64,000 nucleotides of DNA from an uncultured Lachnospiraceae bacterium (GTDB lineage Bacteria; Bacillota; Clostridia; Lachnospirales; Lachnospiraceae). The notes under the pieces are model-generated. The model worked only from the letters and a program-made list of their open reading frames with translations, was not told the origin of the DNA and did no database searches. The position numbers and the translations under genes are program-made. Location of the stretch: contig CASWRE010000008.1 of the NCBI GenBank assembly GCA_949471785.1, positions 17,208 to 81,207 of the forward strand, written 5' to 3'. Below, one piece after another: positions 53,131-64,000 of this stretch (position 1 is its first letter; every line of letters starts with the position of its first letter).

Positions 53131-53187
53131 TTAATATAAGATCCAGAAAGTCTTGTCAGACATCTTGCACATAAAGGGAGAGAGGAT

Positions 53188-53379
53188 ATGGAAAAAACGG
53201 AAAAACGAGACGGGTCAGACATTCCCGCGACCCAAAAAGAATTTGATGAACTGTTGGAGCATTATATGGACAGGGGGGAGGAAGAGGCCATTTTTGATCT
53301 GCTGCAGAAATTTCCCGATTTTACACGGCAGTATGCGGGAGAGCTGGAGAAGGAGCTGGGGCTGGAGCAGATTCCATAA
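53188..53379 (+). CDS. Small acidic protein of unknown function
   Basis: 63 residues with about 20 Asp/Glu. It appears helical (FDELLEHYMDRGEEEAIFDLLQKFPDF). No membrane segment or cysteine. RBS AAAGGGAG. It has a strong promoter with a likely XRE operator; a pair of a small XRE repressor and a tiny acidic protein is reminiscent of toxin-antitoxin or phage-type switches, but there is no family match I can name. Its stop codon forms part of palindromic repeat copy D. Confidence 0.7.
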   Translation: MEKTEKRDGSDIPATQKEFDELLEHYMDRGEEEAIFDLLQKFPDFTRQYAGELEKELGLEQIP

Positions 53380-53401
53380 CTGTGAAGGTACTGAACAGTT
53401 A
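53377..53401. repeat. Short palindromic repeat, copy D
   Basis: TAACTGT (53377-53383) pairs with ACAGTTA (53395-53401) around the core; GTGAAGGTACTGA is identical to copy C, while the arms differ in both halves in a compensating way. The first TAA is the stop codon of the 63-residue gene. Confidence 0.7.
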
Positions 53402-53485
53402 CGATTTTTTATACTTTTTCATATTTCAGCGCTTTCTATTTGTGCAGAACAGGAGTATACTGGGCTTCGTAAGGAGGTATGGAAA

Positions 53486-54595
53486 ATGTATAAAAAGTTG
53501 TGCGGAATTTTACTGATTGTCATGCTGCTCTTTGGCATGGCGGCCGCGCCTGTGGGGGCGGCGGAGACGGCCTCGGCCCGGGAAGATGCCGAGGACAACA
53601 GTCCGGCGGTTCTGAACGGCCTGGTGAAGGAGAACGGTGAGACATGGTATTATGTGGACGGCGTAAAGCAGACCGACAGCTGGTATAAGGACGGCAAAAA
53701 GTCTTACTACTTTCTGCAGGACGGCCGGATGGCCGTGGGGATGACGGAAATTAACGGAAAGTACTACTATTTCAAGTCCAATGGCCGGATGGTTACCGGC
53801 ATGAAAAAGATTGACGGAAAATACTATTATTTCAAGTCCAATGGTCAGAGAAGGACGGGATGGCTCCATCAGGATAACGGAAAAAGCTATTATTTTGACA
53901 AGAAAACAGGTGTTCGCCTGACGGGAAAACATACGATTTCTCACTATATCCGTTACTTTGATAAGAAAGGCGTGCTGTATCGCAGCATTGATAAAAACAA
54001 GAAGATGGTGGCCCTGACCTATGACGACGGTCCTTCCAAAGATACGCCGGCAATTCTCAAAGTGCTGAAAGCCAACAACAGTGTGGCTACATTTTTTGTA
54101 GTGGGTAACCGTGTGGCTTCCTACAAATCTACGGTCAAAAAGGCTTACGAGCAGGGGTGCGAAATCGCCAACCATACCTACAGCCATCAGATTCTGACCC
54201 GTGTGGGCGCGTCGGCTATCAAAAGCCAGGTATCCAAGACCAACCGTATCATAAAAAAGATCACCGGCAAATCGCCCAGACTGCTCCGGACGCCCGGAGG
54301 CGCAGTCAGCGGCAAGGTAAAAAGCGCCGTCGGAATGCCGATGATCAATTGGTCGGTGGATACGCTGGACTGGAAGACGAGAAGCGCGTCAAAGACAGTC
54401 AAGGCCGTATTGAATCATGTAAAAGACGGCGATATTGTTTTGATGCATGACCTGCATCACTGTACGGCAGTGGCTTCCAGGACAATCATTCCCAAACTGG
54501 TCAAAAAGGGCTATCAGCTTGTCACGGTCAGCGAACTTGCCGAGTGCAGGGGGAGCCTGAAAAAGGGGAGAGTATATACCAGTTTTCGTAAATAG
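53486..54595 (+). CDS. Secreted polysaccharide deacetylase with cell-wall-binding repeats
   Basis: 369 residues from the ATG at 53486 behind AAGGAGG; the much longer open frame upstream overlaps the 63-residue gene and is not credible. Signal peptide 1-~26 (cut near VGAAE). Residues ~52-165 hold five or six choline-/wall-binding repeats (G-K-x-Y-Y-F-x). Residues ~172-355 form a NodB domain: Asp180-Asp181 (TYDDGPS), His230 and His234 (NHTYSH) as zinc ligands, RTPGG, the DTLDW motif and His321 (LMHDLH). It likely removes acetyl groups from peptidoglycan or another wall glycan, giving lysozyme resistance (inference). It interrupts the usual rplA-rplJ neighbourhood. Confidence 0.9.
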   Translation: MYKKLCGILLIVMLLFGMAAAPVGAAETASAREDAEDNSPAVLNGLVKENGETWYYVDGVKQTDSWYKDGKKSYYFLQDGRMAVGMTEINGKYYYFKSNGRMVTGMKKIDGKYYYFKSNGQRRTGWLHQDNGKSYYFDKKTGVRLTGKHTISHYIRYFDKKGVLYRSIDKNKKMVALTYDDGPSKDTPAILKVLKANNSVATFFVVGNRVASYKSTVKKAYEQGCEIANHTYSHQILTRVGASAIKSQVSKTNRIIKKITGKSPRLLRTPGGAVSGKVKSAVGMPMINWSVDTLDWKTRSASKTVKAVLNHVKDGDIVLMHDLHHCTAVASRTIIPKLVKKGYQLVTVSELAECRGSLKKGRVYTSFRK

Positions 54596-54610
54596 CGTCC
54601 GGCAAAGTGC

Positions 54611-54639
54611 TTGACAGAAGCCAAAAAGGATGCTATAGT
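54611..54639 (+). promoter_or_regulatory. Promoter of rplJ-rplL
   Basis: Perfect -35 TTGACA (54611-54616), 17-bp spacer, -10 TATAGT (54634-54639). It has the same -10 as the rpmG promoter. Confidence 0.82.
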
Positions 54640-54812
54640 ATCGAAGATATCTGCCGAAGACAGCAGGCGCCGTATGGCGTAAGGATAAAACGCCTGCCGA
54701 GGAGTACAATTCTGATCAGGAATTTGTGGGTCCTTCTGTATGCAGAGGGGCCTTTTTTAACTTCAAAAAACCGGCGGTACACATCAAAATCTATAAGGAG
54801 GTGCACCCATTC
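54640..54812 (+). promoter_or_regulatory. L10-type ribosomal leader RNA
   Basis: The ~170-nt untranslated leader before rplJ has the layout of the L10 leader: paired GC-rich segments around CTGCCGAAGACAGCAGGCG and ACGCCTGCCGAGGAG, then an attenuator hairpin, then the ribosome site AAGGAGG. In this family the L10(L12)4 complex binds the leader and reduces expression of rplJL. Confidence 0.75.
54729..54758 (+). terminator. Attenuator in the L10 leader
   Basis: GGTCCTTCTG (54729-54738) pairs with CAGAGGGGCC (54743-54752) through ten pairs including two G-T, 4-nt loop, six T after it. It lies 55 bp before the rplJ start, so it must act as a conditional terminator. Confidence 0.85.
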
Positions 54813-55298
54813 ATGGCAAAAGTTGAACTGAAAAAACCTGTGGTTGACGAAATTGCGCAGAGCATTGACGGAGCGGCTTCTGTAATTCTTGTGAATTACT
54901 CCGGCCTGACGGTTGAGCAGGATACTAAGCTTCGTAAAGAGCTGCGGGAAGCAGGCGTCGCGTACAAGGTTTACAAAAACACGATGATGAACCTGGCCTT
55001 CAAAGATACTCCCTGCGAAGCCCTTTGCAAGGATCTGGAAGGAACAAACGCCCTGGCCATTGCAAAAGAAGACGCCACAGCGCCTGCCCGCATTATCGCG
55101 AAAGCCGCGAAGGCTGCCCCGGCGCTTGAATTTGTATCCGGTGTCGTGGAAGGCAATTATTATGATAAAAACGGTGTGACGGCTTTGTCCAGCGTTCCGT
55201 CCAGAGAAGAGCTGCTCGGAAAACTGCTCGGCAGCATCCAGTCGCCCATCGCCAACTTCGCAAGAGTCATCAGCCAGGTGGCAGAGGCAAAGGCATGA
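54813..55298 (+). CDS. rplJ: Ribosomal protein L10
   Basis: 161 residues. VELKKPVVDEIAQSIDGAAS, YSGLTVEQDTKLRKELREAG and YKVYKNTMMNLAF are typical. C-terminal helix for the L12 dimers ends ARVISQVAEAKA. The frame is open upstream, but the ATG at 54813 behind AAGGAGG (11 bases) gives the normal start; earlier starts fall inside the leader. Confidence 0.96.
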   Translation: MAKVELKKPVVDEIAQSIDGAASVILVNYSGLTVEQDTKLRKELREAGVAYKVYKNTMMNLAFKDTPCEALCKDLEGTNALAIAKEDATAPARIIAKAAKAAPALEFVSGVVEGNYYDKNGVTALSSVPSREELLGKLLGSIQSPIANFARVISQVAEAKA

Positions 55299-55336
55299 GT
55301 TTACAGTAAATTATAAATAATCGGAGGTAAATAAAA

Positions 55337-55708
55337 ATGGCAAAATTAACAACAGCTGAGTTTATTGAAGCGATCAAAGAGCTGACTGTACTGGAACTGA
55401 ATGATCTCGTAAAAGCCTGTGAGGAAGAGTTCGGCGTATCCGCAGCTGCCGGCGTAGTAGTGGCTGCAGCCGGCCCGGCAGAGGCAGCCGAGGAGAAAGA
55501 CGAGTTTGACGTAGAGCTGACAGAGGTTGGCCCGAACAAGGTTAAAGTAATCAAGGTTGTACGCGAGGTTACCGGTCTGGGCCTGAAAGAGGCTAAGGCA
55601 GTCGTTGACGAAGCTCCGAAGACTGTGAAAGAGGGCGTATCCAAGGCTGAGGCAGAAGAGCTGAAGACCAAACTGGAGGCCGAGGGAGCGAAAGTTACTC
55701 TCAAATAA
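55337..55708 (+). CDS. rplL: Ribosomal protein L7/L12
   Basis: 123 residues: N-terminal dimer domain ([20 protein letters not shown]), Ala/Gly-rich hinge ([18 protein letters not shown]), and the factor-binding domain with [29 protein letters not shown]. Translated from the rplJ mRNA in several copies per ribosome. Confidence 0.97.
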   Translation: MAKLTTAEFIEAIKELTVLELNDLVKACEEEFGVSAAAGVVVAAAGPAEAAEEKDEFDVELTEVGPNKVKVIKVVREVTGLGLKEAKAVVDEAPKTVKEGVSKAEAEELKTKLEAEGAKVTLK

Positions 55709-55731
55709 TCAGAAAGTCAGAGACACCATGG

Positions 55732-55769
55732 AGAACCGGAAATGCCAGAGGGCAGATCCGGTTCTTTTT
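55732..55769 (+). terminator. Terminator behind rplL
   Basis: AGAACCGGA (55732-55740) pairs with TCCGGTTCT (55757-55765), with an inner TGCC/GGCA pair of arms, followed by five T. Confidence 0.88.
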
Positions 55770-55918
55770 GCCCTGCTGTAGACGGTTGGTGAAAAAAACC
55801 GGTATTTTCGACAGTCTATGCAGAAAAATGGCGATTTGTCAAGCGTCAGATACAGAAATTCTGCACGATATTCTAATTCAAAAACTGTGCAATCGCACGA
55901 AAAATCCCCCTTTTTTTA

Positions 55919-55947
55919 TTGACAACCCTTGAAAAGTGTGATACAGT
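55919..55947 (+). promoter_or_regulatory. Promoter of rpoB-rpoC
   Basis: Perfect -35 TTGACA (55919-55924), 17-bp spacer, -10 TACAGT (55942-55947), leaving a leader of about 108 nt. The gene-free 353 bp between rplL and rpoB otherwise contains the rplL terminator and a small hairpin GTGC-AATC-GCAC near 55886. The separate promoter means rpoBC can be set independently of rplJL. Confidence 0.75.
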
Positions 55948-56061
55948 AAAAAATGCACTATTATGGCATGATATGCCTGTTTTTTCCAGCTGCGAAGGTT
56001 GCAAAAAGGAGGCATATAAAAGGCAGTAATAAATTTTGCAGATACAAGGGGTGAAACGTCA

Positions 56062-59000
56062 ATGGAGAAAAACAGAATACGTCCGATTACCTCGGGAAAA
56101 GGCATGCGGATGAGTTACCAGAGACAAAAGGAAGTTTTGGAAATGCCCAATCTGATTGAGGTCCAGAAAGATTCCTACAACTGGTTCCTGACCGATGGGC
56201 TGAGGGAAGTTTTCGACGACATCTCACCGATCACAGACTACAGCGGCAAGCTGAGCCTGGAATTTGTGGACTTTGCGCTCTGCGAGGATGAAGTAAAATA
56301 TTCCATCGAGGAATGCAAGGAGCGGGATACTACCTATGCGGCGCCCTTGAAAGTCAAGGTGCGGCTGTACAACAGGGAGAACGATGAGATCAATGAGCAT
56401 GAGATTTTCATGGGCGATCTGCCTCTGATGACGGCCACCGGCACCTTTGTAATTAATGGCGCGGAGCGTGTCATTGTCAGCCAGCTGGTTCGTTCCCCCG
56501 GTATTTACTATGCGATTTCTCATGATAAATTAGGTAAGGAGCTGTACTCCTGCACAGTGATTCCCAACAGGGGAGCCTGGCTGGAGTATGAGACGGACTC
56601 CAATGATGTATTTTATGTTCGGGTGGACCGTACCAGGAAGGTGCCCATTACGGTGCTGATCCGCGCCCTGGGTTATGGTACCAATCAGGAGATCCTGGAT
56701 CTGTTCGGCGAGGAGCCCAAGATACTGGCCAGCTTTTCCAAAGATACGGCGGCCAGCTATCAGGAGGGCCTTCTTGAGCTGTACAAAAAGATCCGTCCCG
56801 GCGAGCCTCTGGCCGTGGAGAGCGCGGAGAGTCTGATCATGTCCATGTTTTTTGATCCGCGCCGTTATGACCTGGCAAAAGTGGGCCGTTACAAATTTAA
56901 TAAGAAGTTACTGTTCCGGAAGCGCATCACAGGCCATGTGCTGGCCGAAGATGTGGTAGATAAGACCACAGGGGAGGTTCTGGCCGAAGCAGGGACGAAG
57001 GTGACGGAGGAACTGGCGGATACCATTCAGAACGCAGCTATCCCCAGCGTGTGGATACAGACGGAGACCAGGAATATTAAGGTCCTTTCCAATATGATGG
57101 TGGATTTGCGCGCTTTTGTGGACGTAGATCCTCAGGACGTGGGTGTGACAGAGCTGGTATACTATCCGGTGCTCTCCAGGATACTGTCCGAAAATACAGA
57201 GCCGGAGGATATCAAAGAGGCCATTCGCCGGGATATTCATGACCTGATTCCGAAGCATGTGACGAAGGAAGATATTCTGGCTTCCATCAATTATAATATG
57301 CACCTGGAATATCATGTGGGTAACGATGACGATATCGACCACCTGGGCAACCGGCGTATCCGTGCCGTGGGCGAGCTCTTGCAGAACCAGTACCGCATTG
57401 GCCTTTCCCGGCTGGAGCGTGTGGTTCGCGAGCGTATGACTACTCAGGATATCGAGGGGATTTCGCCCCAATCGCTGATTAATATCAAGCCGGTGACCGC
57501 GGCGGTGAAGGAGTTTTTCGGTTCCTCCCAGCTTTCTCAGTTTATGGATCAGAACAACCCTCTGGGCGAGCTGACGCACAAGAGGCGTCTGTCCGCTCTG
57601 GGGCCGGGCGGATTGTCCCGTGACCGGGCCGGATTTGAGGTGCGTGACGTACATTACTCCCATTACGGCAGGATGTGCCCCATCGAGACGCCGGAGGGTC
57701 CCAACATCGGCCTGATCAATTCCCTGGCGTCTTATGCCAGAATCAATCAATACGGATTTGTGGAGGCGCCTTATCGGAAAATCGACCGATCCGATCCGAA
57801 GAATCCCAGAGTCACTGACGAGGTGGTATACATGACTGCCGACGAGGAGGACAATTACCATGTGGCTCAGGCCAACGAGCCTCTGGACGGCGAGGGACAT
57901 TTTGTAAGAAAAAATGTGTCCGGCCGTTATAAGGAGGAGACACAGGAATACGAAAAGAGCATGTTTGAGTTTATGGACGTGTCTCCGAAAATGGTGTTTT
58001 CCGTGGCTACGGCCCTGATTCCGTTTTTGCAGAACGATGACGCCAACCGCGCCCTGATGGGTTCCAACATGCAGCGTCAGGCTGTGCCGCTGATGATTAC
58101 CGAGGCTCCGGTGGTGGGCACGGGTATGGAGGCAAAGACTGCCGTGGACTCCGGCGTGTGCGTGGTGGCCAAGAAAGCGGGTACGGTGCTGCGTTCTACT
58201 TCCCGGGAGATCACGGTCAAATATGACGACGACGGCAAGGTGGAGAATTATCGTCTGACCAAATTCATGCGCAGCAACCAGAGCAACTGCTACAATCAAA
58301 AGCCGATCGTGTTCAAAGGAGATCATGTGGAGGCTGGCGAGGTGATTGCCGACGGTCCGTCCACTTTTGACGGCGAGCTGGCCCTGGGCAAGAATCCTCT
58401 GATCGGATTCATGACCTGGGAGGGTTACAACTATGAGGACGCGGTTCTCTTAAGCGAGCGTCTTGTGCAGGAGGATGTATATACCTCCATTCATATAGAA
58501 GAATACGAGGCCGAAGCCAGGGATACCAAGCTGGGGCCGGAGGAGATCACCAAGGATGTGCCCGGCGTGGGGGACGAGGCTCTGAAAGATCTGGATGAGA
58601 GAGGGATCATCCGCATCGGCGCCGAGGTGCGCGCCGGTGATATTCTGGTGGGCAAGGTGACGCCCAAGGGTGAGACAGAGCTGACTGCAGAGGAGCGTCT
58701 GCTGCGCGCTATTTTCGGCGAGAAGGCCAGGGAGGTTCGCGATACTTCCTTAAAGGTGCCCCATGGCGAGTATGGTATTGTTGTGGATGCGAAAGTGTTC
58801 ACCAGGGATCACGGCGACGAGCTGTCTCCCGGTGTGAATCAGTCGGTGCGCATTTATATCGCCCAGAAGAGAAAAATTTCCGTGGGTGACAAGATGGCCG
58901 GCCGTCACGGCAACAAGGGTGTGGTTTCCCGTGTGCTTCCTATGGAAGATATGCCGTTTCTGCCCAATGGCCGTCCTCTGGATATCGTGTTGAATCCTCT

Positions 59001-59901
59001 GGGCGTGCCTTCCCGTATGAATATCGGGCAGGTACTGGAGATCCATCTGAGCCTGGCCGCCAAAGCTCTGGGCTTTAACATTGCCACGCCGGTGTTTGAC
59101 GGCGCCAATGAGGTGGATATCCAGGATACGCTGGAGCTGGCCAATGACTATGTGAATCTGTCCTGGGATGAGTTTTCCGAGAAACACAGGGAAGAACTGG
59201 TTCCGGAGGTATATGACTATCTGGATGAACATAAAGACCACCGCAAGTTGTGGAAGGGTGTGCCGATCTCCCGGGACGGAAAAGTGCTCCTGCGGGACGG
59301 CCGTACCGGCGAGTTTTTCGACAGCCCCACCACCATCGGCCACATGCACTATCTGAAACTGCATCATTTGGTGGACGACAAGATTCATGCCCGTTCTACC
59401 GGTCCATATTCTCTGGTTACCCAGCAGCCCCTGGGCGGCAAAGCCCAGTTTGGCGGTCAGCGTTTCGGCGAGATGGAGGTGTGGGCCCTGGAGGCGTACG
59501 GCGCGTCCTATACGCTGCAGGAGATTCTGACGGTGAAGTCCGATGACGTGATCGGCCGTGTCAAGACCTACGAGGCCATTATTAAAGGGGATAATATCCC
59601 CGAGCCCGGTATTCCCGAGTCCTTTAAGGTCATGCTCAAAGAGCTTCAGTCCCTGGGCCTGGATATCAAGGTGCTTAAGGATGACAATACGGAGGTACAG
59701 ATCATGGAGACCAGCGATTATGGTGATACAGATTTGCGCTCCATCATTGAGGGAGACAGAAGCTACCGCAGAGAGGAGGAATCTTTCAGCGATTACGGCT
59801 TCAGTAAACAGGAATTTGAGGGCGAGGAACTGAAAGATGTGGAGGAGCCCGAGGAAGAGCCCGCGTATGCCGGTCTGGACGACGCTCTGGAGGAAGAGTA
59901 G
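56062..59901 (+). CDS. rpoB: RNA polymerase subunit beta
   Basis: 1279 residues. The rifampicin region reads [20 protein letters not shown] followed by [17 protein letters not shown], with the sensitive-type Asp, His and Ser residues present. Other signatures: [32 protein letters not shown] and [19 protein letters not shown]. The tail after the core is acidic ([19 protein letters not shown]). RBS AAGGGGTG. It forms half of the active-site cleft; rpoC follows 11 bp later. Confidence 0.98.
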   Translation: MEKNRIRPITSGKGMRMSYQRQKEVLEMPNLIEVQKDSYNWFLTDGLREVFDDISPITDYSGKLSLEFVDFALCEDEVKYSIEECKERDTTYAAPLKVKVRLYNRENDEINEHEIFMGDLPLMTATGTFVINGAERVIVSQLVRSPGIYYAISHDKLGKELYSCTVIPNRGAWLEYETDSNDVFYVRVDRTRKVPITVLIRALGYGTNQEILDLFGEEPKILASFSKDTAASYQEGLLELYKKIRPGEPLAVESAESLIMSMFFDPRRYDLAKVGRYKFNKKLLFRKRITGHVLAEDVVDKTTGEVLAEAGTKVTEELADTIQNAAIPSVWIQTETRNIKVLSNMMVDLRAFVDVDPQDVGVTELVYYPVLSRILSENTEPEDIKEAIRRDIHDLIPKHVTKEDILASINYNMHLEYHVGNDDDIDHLGNRRIRAVGELLQNQYRIGLSRLERVVRERMTTQDIEGISPQSLINIKPVTAAVKEFFGSSQLSQFMDQNNPLGELTHKRRLSALGPGGLSRDRAGFEVRDVHYSHYGRMCPIETPEGPNIGLINSLASYARINQYGFVEAPYRKIDRSDPKNPRVTDEVVYMTADEEDNYHVAQANEPLDGEGHFVRKNVSGRYKEETQEYEKSMFEFMDVSPKMVFSVATALIPFLQNDDANRALMGSNMQRQAVPLMITEAPVVGTGMEAKTAVDSGVCVVAKKAGTVLRSTSREITVKYDDDGKVENYRLTKFMRSNQSNCYNQKPIVFKGDHVEAGEVIADGPSTFDGELALGKNPLIGFMTWEGYNYEDAVLLSERLVQEDVYTSIHIEEYEAEARDTKLGPEEITKDVPGVGDEALKDLDERGIIRIGAEVRAGDILVGKVTPKGETELTAEERLLRAIFGEKAREVRDTSLKVPHGEYGIVVDAKVFTRDHGDELSPGVNQSVRIYIAQKRKISVGDKMAGRHGNKGVVSRVLPMEDMPFLPNGRPLDIVLNPLGVPSRMNIGQVLEIHLSLAAKALGFNIATPVFDGANEVDIQDTLELANDYVNLSWDEFSEKHREELVPEVYDYLDEHKDHRKLWKGVPISRDGKVLLRDGRTGEFFDSPTTIGHMHYLKLHHLVDDKIHARSTGPYSLVTQQPLGGKAQFGGQRFGEMEVWALEAYGASYTLQEILTVKSDDVIGRVKTYEAIIKGDNIPEPGIPESFKVMLKELQSLGLDIKVLKDDNTEVQIMETSDYGDTDLRSIIEGDRSYRREEESFSDYGFSKQEFEGEELKDVEEPEEEPAYAGLDDALEEE

Positions 59902-59912
59902 GAGGGATATGA

Positions 59913-63854
<3,942 letters not shown>

Positions 63855-63866
63855 AATACGGGCAGG

Positions 63867-63908
63867 GGGCCTGCCGTTTCCGGAATAAACGGGAGCGGCA
63901 GGCCCTTT
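63867..63908 (+). terminator. Terminator behind rpoC
   Basis: GGGCCTGCCG (63867-63876) pairs with CGGCAGGCCC (63896-63905), 10 bp, with a partly paired loop; only three T follow, so strength is moderate. Confidence 0.7.
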
Positions 63909-63920
63909 GTAACGATTAAG

Positions 63921-63955
63921 GTTACTTTTCACGGCCTGGGGCCGTTCAAAGTAAC
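63921..63955. repeat. Interrupted palindrome behind rpoC
   Basis: GTTACTTT pairs with AAAGTAAC and, after a TC/TC internal loop, ACGGCC pairs with GGCCGT around a 3-nt loop. The GTTAC/GTAAC ends and the CCGTGAA word on the other strand recall the palindrome family at 51491 and 53377. Confidence 0.6.
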
Positions 63956-63960
63956 GATTC

Positions 63961-63999
63961 GGGGCGGCATTCCAAGTTTTGCTGCGCAAAAGCCGCCCC
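63961..63999. repeat. Second hairpin behind rpoC
   Basis: GGGGCGGC (63961-63968) pairs with GCCGCCCC (63992-63999); inside, TTTTGC pairs with GCAAAA around a TGC loop. It ends one base before the window edge, so its true extent is unknown. Confidence 0.6.
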
Positions 64000-64000
64000 T

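Noticed and set aside
53153..53485. N-terminal extension of the deacetylase frame
   Set aside because: It overlaps the 63-aa gene in another frame and precedes a perfect signal peptide with its own AAGGAGG site.
56908..58326. 472-codon open frame opposite rpoB
   Set aside because: Antisense shadow of rpoB; no domain features.

Overview
The window looks like a chromosomal segment of a Gram-positive, obligately anaerobic gut Clostridium relative, most likely Lachnospiraceae (an inference). Supporting signs are strong AGGAGG-type ribosome sites, frequent GTG/TTG starts, a FabK-type fatty-acid cluster, a V-type ATPase in the order F-I-K-E-C-G-A-B-D known from Enterococcus hirae, rubredoxin and ferredoxin-type enzymes, cell-wall-binding repeat proteins, and the rpmG-secE-nusG-rplKA / rplJL-rpoBC region. 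No rRNA operon, CRISPR array, intact transposase or prophage was seen.

Layout. 1-1.4 kb: a MATE exporter (cut by the window edge) with its MarR regulator. 1.4-4.1 kb: an unknown tail-anchored protein and a secreted transglutaminase-like protein. 4.1-10.8 kb: a sugar-alcohol operon on the minus strand (gatY, FGGY kinase, gatD, PfkB kinase, aldo/keto reductase) with a divergent AraC regulator. 10.8-15.1 kb: a TPM-like membrane protein, an odd tRNA with its own promoter, and a three-gene membrane/coiled-coil/VWA-lipoprotein operon. 15.1-22.1 kb: nitrilase-family amidase, ferredoxin-type aldo/keto reductase, NhaC antiporter, rubredoxin, GNAT acetyltransferase and a two-component system. 22.2-24 kb: an AT-rich two-gene ATPase plus PD-(D/E)XK-like nuclease module, the best candidate for an undescribed (possibly defence) system. 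24.2-32.9 kb: the complete V-ATPase operon, with residues suggesting Na+ coupling.

32.9-36.3 kb is a scrap yard of accessory DNA: a 162-bp palindromic MITE-like element, an MNT/HEPN toxin-antitoxin pair, a decayed copy of the MNT gene, a heptad-repeat coiled-coil gene, a helicase fragment and a DUF1848 gene. 36.4-46.3 kb is a FAS II/acetyl-CoA carboxylase operon (acpP-fabK-D-G-F-accB-fabZ-accC-D-A) followed by an acyl-CoA synthetase; no fabH is present here. 46.5-50.4 kb holds an unknown membrane protein, a broken Uma2 nuclease gene and a PAS/winged-helix regulator.

50.4-64 kb is the ribosomal/RNA polymerase cluster. Two near-identical 29-nt elements before rplK and rplA resemble the L1-binding stalk of 23S rRNA. 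An L10-type leader with an attenuator precedes rplJL. The usual rplA-rplJ adjacency is broken by a small XRE regulator, a 63-residue protein and a secreted polysaccharide deacetylase. A family of short palindromes with co-varying arms sits directly behind several stop codons across the window.
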